Source: Flavobacteriales bacterium (GTDB taxonomy: Bacteria > Bacteroidota > Bacteroidia > Flavobacteriales_F > PHOS-HE28). Taken from it: a stretch of DNA of 64,000 bases. Both the position numbers and the translations under genes were made by a program. Location: contig JADKAN010000003.1 of the NCBI GenBank assembly GCA_016719225.1, positions 310,001 to 374,000 on the forward strand, in the 5' to 3' direction. Positions 44,859 through 54,045 of this stretch are shown here, in pieces (the stretch's first letter is position 1; the number at the start of each line of letters is the position of its first letter). The notes under the pieces are model-generated. The model did no database searches. It was not told where the DNA came from and worked only from the letters and a program-made list of their open reading frames with translations.

Positions 44859-46919
44859 TTACTTCCCTTCAAGGAGCTTTTCAGCATCCTCGGCCTGGAT
44901 CACACGGCCGTTCAGTTCACCCACCACAAAGGCATCAGTAAAGCCCATGGCCTGCAATTCCTTGCGACGCTCTTCTGCGGCAAGGCGCGTGGGATATTCG
45001 CCATACAGGTAGCGCACTGAATTGGAACTGGTCAACGGCTTCACGTCGCCCAGGTCCACATACTTGCCCATGGTTTCCACCGGAACATTACCGGCGAACG
45101 AACCTAGCTGCACCCGGAAGATCAGGTCCGAGGTGTTGATGGTCCCTTTTGGAATAGCGTTGAGGTTCTCCGGACCCGCGAACTTGGCCCCAGCATCCTT
45201 GATGGAGACACGTTTGCCGTCCTTGAAGGCAACGATGAAGGCTCCTTCAAATCCTTTCAGCAGCATGTCCACCTTGTGCCTGGCAACCGCGTTGATGTCA
45301 GTGTAAACGCCGGTGTAATAACGTGTAAGCCCGTCCTTGTCCTTGAGCGTCACCAGATCGTTGATGCCGTCGAAAATGTTCTCTGCCAGTCGATGCCTGA
45401 ATGCCCCCAACTGCACGCGCAGCACTGGACCGTTCGTTCCGACCATGTCCGCTTCGCCCGCGCCACCTTCACCGCCATCGGCTTTCGCAGTGGCTTTTTG
45501 GTCGGCGGGCAGGTCCAGCAGATTGCCGTTCTCTTCGATCATCACCTTACCCTCGAACCCCTGGCCGCTCAACTGAAGCTCGCGTTTGATGGCATCAGGT
45601 AAGGCGTCATAGTTACCCACGATGTAATACGTGGTGTCACCTCGTTCGATGGTGCGTACGTCAGGAAGGCTCAGAATGCGCTCGATGAGGTCTTCGCTGA
45701 TCCCTTCCACCTGCGAGCCGACCTTCACCACGTAAGCACGTTTGTTGGGCGTGGAGAACTTCGTCACCTTGGGTTTCCCAACGGGGCCGAAGGATTCCAC
45801 ACGGTTGGAGATGATGGTGACATTCCCGGAATCGAGGTAGTTGAGCCAGCCGCGCAGTAGATCAGCATCAGTGATGGTAACACCGCGGGCGTTGACGGGC
45901 GCACCTGCCAGCGTATTCGGCTCATCGTCCATGTAGTCGGGCACGCCATCCAGATCGGTATCCACGGGGCAACCGTTCACGTCAACAACCACGCCTTTCG
46001 GGGTGTGTGGACAATGGTCGCTCCAGTCCATCACGCCATCACCATCCTCATCGTCGTTGAAGGCGATGGCATCCATCTCTTCCGGCGAAAGGTTCGATCT
46101 GAATTTCTTCTGCTTTGCCTTACGGTCGATGTTCACCGCGTAGCTCACGGAGAATGAGGTAAAGAGGAAGCGGTCGTTATTGGCATCCCCTTGCCGTTCG
46201 CCGATGCTGCTCGCGGATACACCGTCAATGAAGTCCGTTGCGGTGAAGTGCATCACGGTACCCACCCGCGCATCGAAGCCACCCCCAAGGCGCATTTTCA
46301 CACCGACACCAACGGGTACGCCCCAGGTCCGTTCCTCATATTTCCCGAAGCCGTCGATGTTGCTTTCGCGAACATCACTTTCGTACGTGTAGTCGCGGTG
46401 GATCTCCACGGCATCCGAAGCGTTCGGGGCATATTCGGCAATGTCCCGGATGCTCCCGTCACTCCAGTAATTGTATCGGCGGCCCTGGGCATCGAGCAGA
46501 TCCGTCTTGGTGAGGAATTCCACGCTTTCAAATCCGATGCTCACCCACGGCTCGACGACGCGCTTGGGGTTGAGCAATTGCAGGAAGTTGTAAGTAATGT
46601 TCAAACCGCCGGTGGTGATGCGCGATTCGAAGTTCAGGTTACGTGGCATGCCCCGTTCGTTCACGCCCAATCGGCCATGCAACGCGGATAGACCGACTTC
46701 CAACCAAGGCGTTACCGGCGTGGAAGCGCGCAGCTCGTACCCGATGCGCGATACCAGTGGGCTATAGGTAGCGTTCTGGTGACCTACGTCACCGTAGAAC
46801 GCGAACATGCCGGTACCTAAAGCGAAGGTGGGCTTCAGCAGTATTTCCGTGCTGTCCTGTTGCGCGAATAGTGCGGGAAGCGTGCCCAAAAATGCCACGG
46901 CCAGCGCCCAGTAGCGCAT
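44859..46919 (-). CDS. Outer-membrane beta-barrel protein with thrombospondin type 3 loop and SPOR-like repeats
   Basis: The 686-residue product has a signal peptide (MRYWALAVAFLGTLPALFAQ), an outer-membrane barrel of about 260 residues (ALGTGMFAFYGDVGHQ ... SVSYAVNI), then calcium-binding thrombospondin type 3 repeats (DEDGDGVMDWSDHCP, DTDLDGVPDYMDDEP). After that come three units that look like SPOR domains (VVKVGSQVEG, VLRVQLGAFRHR, IFRVQLGSFAGN). OmpA proteins have an OmpA domain in this place; here it is replaced by the SPOR-like units. SPOR domains bind denuded peptidoglycan at division sites, so this may tether the outer membrane. ATG 46946 is an alternative start. Confidence 0.8.
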   Translation of the reverse strand: MRYWALAVAFLGTLPALFAQQDSTEILLKPTFALGTGMFAFYGDVGHQNATYSPLVSRIGYELRASTPVTPWLEVGLSALHGRLGVNERGMPRNLNFESRITTGGLNITYNFLQLLNPKRVVEPWVSIGFESVEFLTKTDLLDAQGRRYNYWSDGSIRDIAEYAPNASDAVEIHRDYTYESDVRESNIDGFGKYEERTWGVPVGVGVKMRLGGGFDARVGTVMHFTATDFIDGVSASSIGERQGDANNDRFLFTSFSVSYAVNIDRKAKQKKFRSNLSPEEMDAIAFNDDEDGDGVMDWSDHCPHTPKGVVVDVNGCPVDTDLDGVPDYMDDEPNTLAGAPVNARGVTITDADLLRGWLNYLDSGNVTIISNRVESFGPVGKPKVTKFSTPNKRAYVVKVGSQVEGISEDLIERILSLPDVRTIERGDTTYYIVGNYDALPDAIKRELQLSGQGFEGKVMIEENGNLLDLPADQKATAKADGGEGGAGEADMVGTNGPVLRVQLGAFRHRLAENIFDGINDLVTLKDKDGLTRYYTGVYTDINAVARHKVDMLLKGFEGAFIVAFKDGKRVSIKDAGAKFAGPENLNAIPKGTINTSDLIFRVQLGSFAGNVPVETMGKYVDLGDVKPLTSSNSVRYLYGEYPTRLAAEERRKELQAMGFTDAFVVGELNGRVIQAEDAEKLLEGK

Positions 46920-46974
46920 GTTGGTCGGCTTGCTTTGGGTGGGCATGCGGTGGGGTGGTGTTCCCTTGATCCGG

Positions 46975-48474
46975 TTACTGCGCTGAATTCTGCTTGGCGA
47001 TCATCATGGCCTCTTGCACCGTGATCCGCTCGCCGTTGTTGTACGCGGTAACAAAAGGGCCGGGGAAATTGTAGTTGCCATCAACGTAAGCCTGGCGCTG
47101 CTGCTTTGCCGCGTTGTAGCGATCGAACATACCAGTGACATACTTGATCCAACCGTCGTTGTGCTCAATGCTGAAATCACCGCTGAAGTGATGGCGCTGT
47201 TCGAAGTATTCCTTTCCCACTTCGCGGTGCGCGGCAGTGATCTGTACTTTGTAGGTGATGCCTTTCTCTGGGCCGGAGATGGTGGTCACTTTGGAAGCAC
47301 TGGCCGTTGCGACATTAGCAGGTTTGGACACTACGGGTGCGCTCTTCACCGTTACGGTCTTTTCCACGGGGGCCGGCTTGGTGGGTTCGATCTTTTCCGC
47401 GGTAACGGGGATCACGGGCTTAGGGGTTGCCGTTGTGCTTTTTGGCACAGGAGCCACTGCGGTCGGAGCGGCTTTCTCGATCTGCTGAGCTACCGCAGCG
47501 GAACCGAGCGTGAAGGTGGAACTGCCGACAACGGCTCGTTGTGTAAGGTCGTTCACCAAATAACCGAATTCACCGTTAACAGTGTGGTCGCCTTTGCCGG
47601 AGCCGTTCGCGACCAAGCGGTACGCCACTTTGATATCGTTCTTCTGGGGAAGGTTCAACCACACGAACTTCGCGGTGGTGCCTTTTGCACTGAAGATGGC
47701 GTCGTCGCTGGTGGTGGCCACCGCGGAGAAGCCGGCGGGGATGTTCTCCTGCAACTTGCCGAACCCGCGCAACGAACCTTTGCGGATCACGACTTCCACC
47801 AGCGCTTCATTGTCATTCACTGGTGTTACGGTGCGTGATGCGCTCACATTGCCCGGCCCTTGTTGTGCGATCATGCCAGGCGTGGTGGGGATGGAGGAGT
47901 CGGGTATAGGTGTTCCATCGTTGTCGTTGTCCACAGGAACCGCCGGGGTGCTGGACACTTCGGAGAGCATGGGCGTTTCCGTCGTGGTCGTCGGTGCGGA
48001 CACAGGTGCGGAAAAAGCGGGTTTGGGTTCAGCGGCCATAGCAGGTGCATCACCGGAGAGGCGCACAGTGCCGGGCTGCAGGTCCACCATTTTCCGTTCG
48101 TTGTCCTCGATGTAGGAGAAGCGGCCGTTAACGGCGAGAGTACCACCTGCGTTCGCAGCTGCACCCAGGGTATAGCTCACGGTGAAAGTCGGTTGCGCGG
48201 GCAAAGCCATCCAAATGAATTTCGCCTTTCCTTCGGCGAAGGTGAAGGATGCGCCCTTCGTCTCAATGGCGGTGGCGGAAAGACCCGGTGGCAGATCCAA
48301 CTGCAACTTCGCAAAGCCGGAGACATTTCCCTTGTTGATCGTAACGGTGACACGAACTTCAGTACCCGGATCCATGTTGGCCGGCAGATCCTGTTTCACC
48401 GAAACGTCGTCAACGAAAAGAAGATTGAACAGGAAGAGGCCTGCAAGGTTCAGAAGTGTAAAGATCTTGATCAT
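46975..48474 (-). CDS. Envelope protein with duplicated domain and C-terminal SPOR-like domain
   Basis: This 499-residue protein starts with a hydrophobic segment (KIFTLLNLAGLFLFNLLFV) that may be a signal anchor. Two related domains follow (about residues 25-140 and 208-325), each with KGxxxGFxKLQ and a matching run (FTFAEGKAKFIWMALP / FSAKGTTAKFVWLNLP). A proline- and lysine-rich linker (about 330-400) leads to a C-terminal SPOR-like domain (ITYKVQITAAHREVGKEYF ... YVTGMFDRYNAAKQQRQAY). It precedes the barrel/SPOR gene by 55 bases and is probably co-transcribed with it. I do not recognise a named family for the duplicated domain. Confidence 0.78.
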   Translation of the reverse strand: MIKIFTLLNLAGLFLFNLLFVDDVSVKQDLPANMDPGTEVRVTVTINKGNVSGFAKLQLDLPPGLSATAIETKGASFTFAEGKAKFIWMALPAQPTFTVSYTLGAAANAGGTLAVNGRFSYIEDNERKMVDLQPGTVRLSGDAPAMAAEPKPAFSAPVSAPTTTTETPMLSEVSSTPAVPVDNDNDGTPIPDSSIPTTPGMIAQQGPGNVSASRTVTPVNDNEALVEVVIRKGSLRGFGKLQENIPAGFSAVATTSDDAIFSAKGTTAKFVWLNLPQKNDIKVAYRLVANGSGKGDHTVNGEFGYLVNDLTQRAVVGSSTFTLGSAAVAQQIEKAAPTAVAPVPKSTTATPKPVIPVTAEKIEPTKPAPVEKTVTVKSAPVVSKPANVATASASKVTTISGPEKGITYKVQITAAHREVGKEYFEQRHHFSGDFSIEHNDGWIKYVTGMFDRYNAAKQQRQAYVDGNYNFPGPFVTAYNNGERITVQEAMMIAKQNSAQ

Positions 48475-48513
48475 GGTGCCGGTTTCTGCGCAATGAGTTC
48501 TTGCAGTTGCACG

Positions 48514-48521
48514 CAAATCTA
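48514..48521 (-). promoter_or_regulatory. -7 promoter box of the SPOR-protein operon
   Basis: TAGATTTG on the minus strand fully matches TAnnTTTG, 39 bases before ATG 48474. A TTG about 22 bases upstream of it could serve as the -33 element. Confidence 0.5.
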
Positions 48522-48603
48522 TTCCCGTGTTGCACGGTGGATCCAATACACGTTGGCAACTTCCAACAGCGCACTGTTGAAGAGGGCGGAATGCGCGACC
48601 GCG

Positions 48604-51453
48604 TCAGTTGAAAAGTTCGCGCTCCAGGAACTTTGCGGTATAGCCCCTGCCCATCAAGGCTACCTGTTCCGGCGTTCCTTGCGCGGTGATCTTTCCGCCA
48701 CCGGCGCCACCTTCCGGCCCGAGGTCGATGATGTGATCGGCTACTTTCATGATGTCCATGTTGTGCTCGATCACCAGCACGGTGTTGCCTTGTTCAACCA
48801 GCTTGTCCAACACGCTCACCAAAAGTTTGGTATCCTCGAAGTGAAGGCCGGTGGTGGGCTCGTCGAGAATGTAGAAGGTATTGCCTGTATCGCGTTTGCT
48901 GAGTTCGGCGGCGAGCTTGATGCGCTGTGCCTCCCCACCGCTCAACGTGGTGCTGCTCTGCCCCAGGGTAATGTAGCCGAGACCCACTTCCAATAACGTA
49001 GCAAGCTTGAGGCTGATGGAAGGGACTTCGCTGAAAACATCCATGGCTTCTTCAACGCTCAATGCGAGCACATCGGAAATGTTGCGACCCTTGAACCGGA
49101 CTTCGAGTGTTTCGCGATCGTAACGTTTGCCGCGACAGGTTTCGCATGGCACGGAGACATCCGGCAGGAAATTCATAGCGATCGTACGCACGCCGGCACC
49201 CTTGCATGTTTCGCAACGCCCTCCAGGAGTATTGAAACTGAACCGCCCGCTTTTGTAGCCGCGCACTTTGGCACTTGGCAGCATCGCGAACAGGTTCCTG
49301 ATGTGGTCGAACATGCCGGTATAGGTGGCCGGATTGCTTCGGGGTGTGCGGCCGATCGGCGACTGGTCCACTTCGATCACCTTATCCAGGAATTTCAAGC
49401 CTTCGATCTTCGCATATTCAAGAGGCTGCGACTCGGCGCGATGGAATGTTTTGCTGAGGATGGGATAGAGCGTGTCACCGATCAAGGTGCTCTTACCGCT
49501 TCCGCTTACGCCGGTAACGCAAATGAACGTGCCTAACGGAAGCACGAGATCAACGTTCTTCAGGTTGTTCCCTTTGGCTCCCGTGAGCCTCACGGAATGC
49601 CCGTTACCGGTGCGCCTTGTTTTCGGTATGGCGATCTGCTCGGTGCCGCTCAGGTAACGTGCGGTGAGCGAATTGCTCCGCATGAGTTCCGCCGGTGTTC
49701 CCTGCGCCACCACATGCCCACCATGCACCCCGGCACCCGGACCGATGTCGATGATGTGGTCGGCGTGCATCATCATTTCCTTATCGTGCTCCACCACCAG
49801 TACGCTGTTCCCTCCGTCGCGCAACATGCGCAGGCTGGCGATCAAGCGCTGATCATCGCGCATGTGCAGGCCGATGCTGGGCTCGTCCAGGATATAGAGC
49901 ACACCGGTAAGCTGGCTGCCGATCTGTGTGGCGAGGCGGATACGTTGTGCTTCGCCACCGCTCAGCGTGCGTGCACTGCGGTCCAAGGTCAGGTACTCCA
50001 AGCCAACGTCCAGCAGGAATTTGCTGCGCGATGCGATCTCCTTCACCACTTCATGGGCGATCACCGCTTGGCGATCGTCCAATTGCCCGGGCAGAGCCAA
50101 CATGTGCTCGTGCAACTCACTTATGGGCATGCGCGCCAGTTCGGTGATGTCCTTCCCAGCGATGCGGAACCAGCGCGCGGTTTTTTTCAACCGAGCTCCG
50201 CCGCATTCGGGGCAGGGTGCCATGCGGGTGAACTGTGAAGCCCATTTCTGCGCCGTCTTCGGACCTTCTTGTGCCTGCTCCAGAATGTATGGGATGATAC
50301 CGTCGAAACGCACGTTGCGCGCACTGAGACCGGCTTGGCTCTCTACGCGCAACGGTTCGTCGGAGCCATTCAGGATGGTGCTGAGCACTTCATCCTCCAT
50401 TTCCGCGAAAGGCGTGTCGGCCTTGTGGCCGAAGGATGCCAGCACAGCTTCGATCTGGCGGAACACCCACGTACCCTTGTAGGTGCCCAGCGGTTCTATT
50501 GCGCCGCGTCGAAGACTTTTACCCGGGTCCGGCACGATCTTGTCCGCGGCCACTTCCGTGACCTGTCCAAGGCCGGCACACTTGGGGCAAGCACCATAGG
50601 GACTGTTGAAACTGAAAAGATTCGGCTCCGGCTCTTCGTAGGCGATGCCGCTTTCCGGGTCCATCAGGTTGCGGCTCAAGTAGCGGGCTTCATCCGTGAT
50701 GGCGTTCACAACGAAAATGCTGCCCTTACCCTGTTTCAATGCGATGGCACAGCTCTCTCGCAGGCGCTTGGCATTGGCGGCGTTCACCTTCAACCGGTCC
50801 ACCACCAGTTCGATGTCGTGCGTTTTATAACGGTCGAGCATCGGCTTGGACGTAAGGTCCAGCACCTTGCCATCCACACGTACGCGAAGGAACCCTTGAC
50901 GGAGGAATTGGTCGAACAACTCCCGGTAATGCCCTTTACGGCCCCGCACGATAGGGGCCAGGATCAACAGGTCCTGTCCAGCATGCTCGGTGAGGAGCAG
51001 GGTGAGGATCTGTTCATCGGTATAGCGCACCATGCGCTTGCCGGTTACGTGACTGTACGCTTCGCCAGCGCGGGCATACAGCAGCCTCAGCAGGTCATAA
51101 ATCTCCGTTATCGTGCCCACGGTGCTACGTGGATTACGGCTGATGGTCTTCTGTTCAATGGCGATCACCGGACTGAGGCCGGTGATGAGGTCCACATCGG
51201 GCCGTTCGATGCCACCGAGGAATTGGCGGGCATAGGCGTTGAAGGTTTCGATGTACCTGCGCTGTCCTTCCGCGTGGATGGTGTCAAAAGCCAAGGAGCT
51301 TTTTCCGCTTCCGCTCAGGCCGGTGATGACAACGAGCTGGTCGCGCGGTATCCGCACATCGATGTTCTTCAGGTTGTGGACGCGCGCGCCCAAAACCTCA
51401 ATGGCTTCTTCCTCCACCGTACTTTTTTTTGCTTGCACTGGACCTTCAATCAT
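48604..51453 (-). CDS. uvrA: Excinuclease ABC subunit A
   Basis: UvrA recognises bulky DNA lesions with UvrB in nucleotide-excision repair. The 949-residue product has the first Walker A motif (GLSGSGKSS, Lys51), the ABC signature TLSGGEAQRIRLA, zinc ligands in ACPKCAGLG and APCPECGGARL, the second Walker A (GVSGSGKST), the second zinc finger (CETCKGAG ... CETCRGKR) and the second signature TLSGGEAQRIKLA. All cysteines are intact. Its start overlaps the end of the lytic transglycosylase gene by eight bases, so uvrA is read from the exopolysaccharide operon, perhaps with additional internal promoters. Confidence 0.98.
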   Translation of the reverse strand: MIEGPVQAKKSTVEEEAIEVLGARVHNLKNIDVRIPRDQLVVITGLSGSGKSSLAFDTIHAEGQRRYIETFNAYARQFLGGIERPDVDLITGLSPVIAIEQKTISRNPRSTVGTITEIYDLLRLLYARAGEAYSHVTGKRMVRYTDEQILTLLLTEHAGQDLLILAPIVRGRKGHYRELFDQFLRQGFLRVRVDGKVLDLTSKPMLDRYKTHDIELVVDRLKVNAANAKRLRESCAIALKQGKGSIFVVNAITDEARYLSRNLMDPESGIAYEEPEPNLFSFNSPYGACPKCAGLGQVTEVAADKIVPDPGKSLRRGAIEPLGTYKGTWVFRQIEAVLASFGHKADTPFAEMEDEVLSTILNGSDEPLRVESQAGLSARNVRFDGIIPYILEQAQEGPKTAQKWASQFTRMAPCPECGGARLKKTARWFRIAGKDITELARMPISELHEHMLALPGQLDDRQAVIAHEVVKEIASRSKFLLDVGLEYLTLDRSARTLSGGEAQRIRLATQIGSQLTGVLYILDEPSIGLHMRDDQRLIASLRMLRDGGNSVLVVEHDKEMMMHADHIIDIGPGAGVHGGHVVAQGTPAELMRSNSLTARYLSGTEQIAIPKTRRTGNGHSVRLTGAKGNNLKNVDLVLPLGTFICVTGVSGSGKSTLIGDTLYPILSKTFHRAESQPLEYAKIEGLKFLDKVIEVDQSPIGRTPRSNPATYTGMFDHIRNLFAMLPSAKVRGYKSGRFSFNTPGGRCETCKGAGVRTIAMNFLPDVSVPCETCRGKRYDRETLEVRFKGRNISDVLALSVEEAMDVFSEVPSISLKLATLLEVGLGYITLGQSSTTLSGGEAQRIKLAAELSKRDTGNTFYILDEPTTGLHFEDTKLLVSVLDKLVEQGNTVLVIEHNMDIMKVADHIIDLGPEGGAGGGKITAQGTPEQVALMGRGYTAKFLERELFN

Positions 51454-52408
51454 TACTCGCCGCCACCTGGTTGAAGCCGTCCGCGGGAAGGAGCACGGTG
51501 TAGGTCTTCTTCGATGTGTTGGTAAGTGCGTTGTCCCGCAACCACGGGTTGAGCAGCTTCAGCGTTTTGTAATCCGTCCCTTGGCGCACAGCGAAATCAT
51601 TGAGGTCATCCAATGCTCCTGAAACATCAACGGAGCGCGTTCTGTACGGAGGATAGAGGTCGCGTTGGCGCAGATGGAAACCATACCGCTCCGGATCGGA
51701 AATGATGGCTTTCATGGCCAGGACACGGAAAACGTAGCGGGAGGTCTCTTCGGGAAGCAGGAGTGCGAAATAGTCCTTGGTCTTCTGCCGGCCAAGCTGA
51801 CGCTCCAAGTTGCCTTGGCCCAGGTTGTAACTCGCCGCCGCCATGGCCCAGCTTCCGTATTTGTCGTGGGCCTCTTTCAAATAGGCACAAGCGGTCTCGG
51901 TGGCTTTGATCACGTCATAACGCTCGTCCACTTGATCGTTCACTTCAAGGCCATGCCCTTTGGCGGTCTCCTTCATGAACTGCCAATAGCCGGTAGCACC
52001 TGCCGGGCTGGTCACGTTCGTAAGGCCGCTTTCGACCAAGGGGATATACTTCATGTCGTCCGGCACGCCATTGCGCTTCAAGATCGGCTCGATCACAGGG
52101 AACCACCGGTTGGCACGCTTATGTGCCAACAAGGAACTGCTTTGCCAGTAAGTGTTCACCAGTAGCTCGCGGTCCAGCCTTTCCCGAACATCCAATAGGT
52201 TCATGGGCACGGGCTCTCCGCAAAAGTCAAGCTTGTCCGGCAGTGTTAGGCTGAACACCTTATAGCTTTCATTGAACAGGCGCTGATGATCCGCGTCGGT
52301 ACCCTCACCCGTGGTGCTGAAGGTTAGGGTCTCCAATAACAAAGCCGCTCCGAAAATGGAGCAGACGAGCAGGAAGGAGCGTACCAGAAGTGGAAGTTTG
52401 CCGCGCAT
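51446..52408 (-). CDS. Membrane-bound lytic transglycosylase (MltD-like)
   Basis: This 320-residue enzyme cleaves the glycan strand of peptidoglycan to 1,6-anhydromuropeptides. It has an N-terminal membrane anchor (LLVRSFLLVCSIFGAALLLETL), a goose-lysozyme-like SLT domain with catalytic Glu in LVESGLTNVTSPAGATGYWQF and the AASYNLGQGN motif, and a short LysM-like C-terminus (FAVRQGTDYKTLKLLNPWL). ATG 52408 follows the stop of the WecA-like gene by only five bases. It overlaps uvrA by eight bases. Confidence 0.92.
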   Translation of the reverse strand: MRGKLPLLVRSFLLVCSIFGAALLLETLTFSTTGEGTDADHQRLFNESYKVFSLTLPDKLDFCGEPVPMNLLDVRERLDRELLVNTYWQSSSLLAHKRANRWFPVIEPILKRNGVPDDMKYIPLVESGLTNVTSPAGATGYWQFMKETAKGHGLEVNDQVDERYDVIKATETACAYLKEAHDKYGSWAMAAASYNLGQGNLERQLGRQKTKDYFALLLPEETSRYVFRVLAMKAIISDPERYGFHLRQRDLYPPYRTRSVDVSGALDDLNDFAVRQGTDYKTLKLLNPWLRDNALTNTSKKTYTVLLPADGFNQVAASND

Positions 52409-52413
52409 AAGCG

Positions 52414-53496
52414 CTACAAAGGTCGGGCGATCCGGCGTCTTTTGGTAAGACTGAAGAGGAAAACGGCCACTGCGGCCGCGAAACCCAGGTACAGACCGGT
52501 GTGCAGCGGGGTCCACACATCGATGGTCCGTTCTGCCACCGCACCCAGGATGCAGGAGGCCAGCCCGATGCTCCCAAAGACCATCGCCACCTGTGGTTCC
52601 GAAAGTCCAGCGTAGCTCAAGTGGTGCGTAGTATGGTCTTTTCCGCCCACAAAAGGCGACCTGCCTTTCAATAACCGGTTGATGGTAACGGTGGTGGTAT
52701 CGGCCAACGGAAGTATGAAGACCACAGCTACCAGCGAGATCTGGCGCCAAGGTTCAGTGGTGCCATCGGGTCCGCTGCCGTTCCAGCAGTAGCGGATGCC
52801 CACGAAGGCCAGCAGAACGCCCAAGAATTGGCTACCCGTATCGCCCATGAACATCCGCGAAGGGTGCCAGTTGTAAAAGAGAAAGCCCGCCAACCCACCG
52901 CAAACTGCGATCAACGGTACGGAGGTGACGTCCAGGACCAATGCTGCCGTACTCAACATGGCCAGTGCGGAGGCAAGGATCATGAAGGAGACCACGGTGG
53001 CCACTGCGTCCATATTGTCCAGCATGTTGATGGCATTCATCATCCCAACGGTCCACAGGACGGTAAGGACCATGTCCCAGCCCGGTATGCCCAACAGCTC
53101 TATACGCGTACCGCTGATCACGAGGATCACCCCACAGGCGGTTTGGGCAAGGAACTTCAGGACAGGACGTGTGTCATAAGCATCGTCGGCCAGGCCCATT
53201 AGGAAGCCCAGCCCAGTGGCCGCCAGCAGGCCTAACATGATGGGTTGAAATGGGTCGGAATGTTTGGGGAAAAGGCCGCCATATGCGGCGAAGGCGAAGA
53301 GGAACACAATGAAAAAACCGATGCCTCCGAATGCCGGCTTTGCGTTCACATTCCAACGCACATTCCCAAGACCTTCCTCACGGATGCCGAAGGTGTGGAA
53401 GAAGCGCATGAACACCGAATTGATGATCACGGTGAATACCAAGGCCAAGAAGAAAAGCCCGGCCAGGATCAAGGCCAATTGCGTCGTGGAATACAT
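52414..53496 (-). CDS. Undecaprenyl-phosphate GlcNAc-1-phosphate transferase-like (WecA/TagO/MraY family)
   Basis: This 360-residue integral membrane protein transfers a sugar-1-phosphate to undecaprenyl phosphate, starting a repeat unit for exopolysaccharide or O-antigen. It has about ten membrane helices and the MraY/WecA motifs GLADDAYDTRP, NAINMLDNMDA, FMGDTGSQ and DHTTHHLSYAGLSEPQ (with the conserved HH). It fits the WecA/TagO group better than MraY by context. It sits in the exopolysaccharide operon three bases after rfbC. Confidence 0.93.
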   Translation of the reverse strand: MYSTTQLALILAGLFFLALVFTVIINSVFMRFFHTFGIREEGLGNVRWNVNAKPAFGGIGFFIVFLFAFAAYGGLFPKHSDPFQPIMLGLLAATGLGFLMGLADDAYDTRPVLKFLAQTACGVILVISGTRIELLGIPGWDMVLTVLWTVGMMNAINMLDNMDAVATVVSFMILASALAMLSTAALVLDVTSVPLIAVCGGLAGFLFYNWHPSRMFMGDTGSQFLGVLLAFVGIRYCWNGSGPDGTTEPWRQISLVAVVFILPLADTTTVTINRLLKGRSPFVGGKDHTTHHLSYAGLSEPQVAMVFGSIGLASCILGAVAERTIDVWTPLHTGLYLGFAAAVAVFLFSLTKRRRIARPL

Positions 53497-53499
53497 GCT

Positions 53500-54045
53500 T
53501 CAGACCTCCCAAGGGCGTTGGGAGAACGGTTTGCCGGCTCTGTCCTTGTCGCTGACGATCGGCTCGGTGACACCCCAGTCGATGTTCAAGCCCATATCGT
53601 TCCAAAGGATGGTCCGTTCGGCCTGCGGGGCATAATAGTTAGAGCATTTGTATTGGAACACGGTATTGTCCATCAACGCCGTGAAGCCGTGCGCAAAACC
53701 GGGAGGGATGTAAAGCATCCGGAGGTCGCTGTCATCGAGGCGAACGGACACATGTTTGCCGAAAGTGAAGCTCTCCGGCCTGCAGTCCAAACAAACGTCC
53801 AGCACGGCCCCATAGGCTACGCGGACCAGTTTCGCCTGCGCGTGCGGGCTTACCTGTAGATGCAGTCCACGCAACACACCGGCCTTTGACCGGCTTTCGT
53901 TGTCCTGTACAAATGTGGTTTCCAATCCGGTGGCACTGGAGAAAGCCGCCGCGTTGAACGGTTCCATGAAACTGCCCCGCGTGTCCTTGAAAACGCGAGG
54001 GGTCAGCAGCAGCAAGCCCGAAAGGCCGAGTTCCTTTACCTCCAT
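53500..54045 (-). CDS. rfbC: dTDP-4-dehydrorhamnose 3,5-epimerase
   Basis: RfbC converts dTDP-4-keto-6-deoxyglucose to dTDP-4-keto-rhamnose in dTDP-L-rhamnose synthesis. The 181-residue cupin protein has the family phrases DTRGSFMEPFN, FVQDNESRSKAGVLRGLHLQ (with catalytic His region) and YIPPGFAHGF. rfbA, rfbB and rfbD are not in the window, so the other steps must be encoded elsewhere. It shares one base with the end of the Wzc gene and ends three bases before the WecA-like gene. Confidence 0.96.
   Translation of the reverse strand: MEVKELGLSGLLLLTPRVFKDTRGSFMEPFNAAAFSSATGLETTFVQDNESRSKAGVLRGLHLQVSPHAQAKLVRVAYGAVLDVCLDCRPESFTFGKHVSVRLDDSDLRMLYIPPGFAHGFTALMDNTVFQYKCSNYYAPQAERTILWNDMGLNIDWGVTEPIVSDKDRAGKPFSQRPWEV

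Noticed and set aside
50269..51474. Plus-strand open frame of 401 codons
   Set aside because: It is antisense to uvrA, whose motifs are complete on the minus strand.
52417..52424. GACCTTTG box before the lytic transglycosylase start
   Set aside because: It is formed by the last codons of the WecA-like gene (CGA CCT TTG TAG), so it may be chance; the gene is probably co-transcribed.
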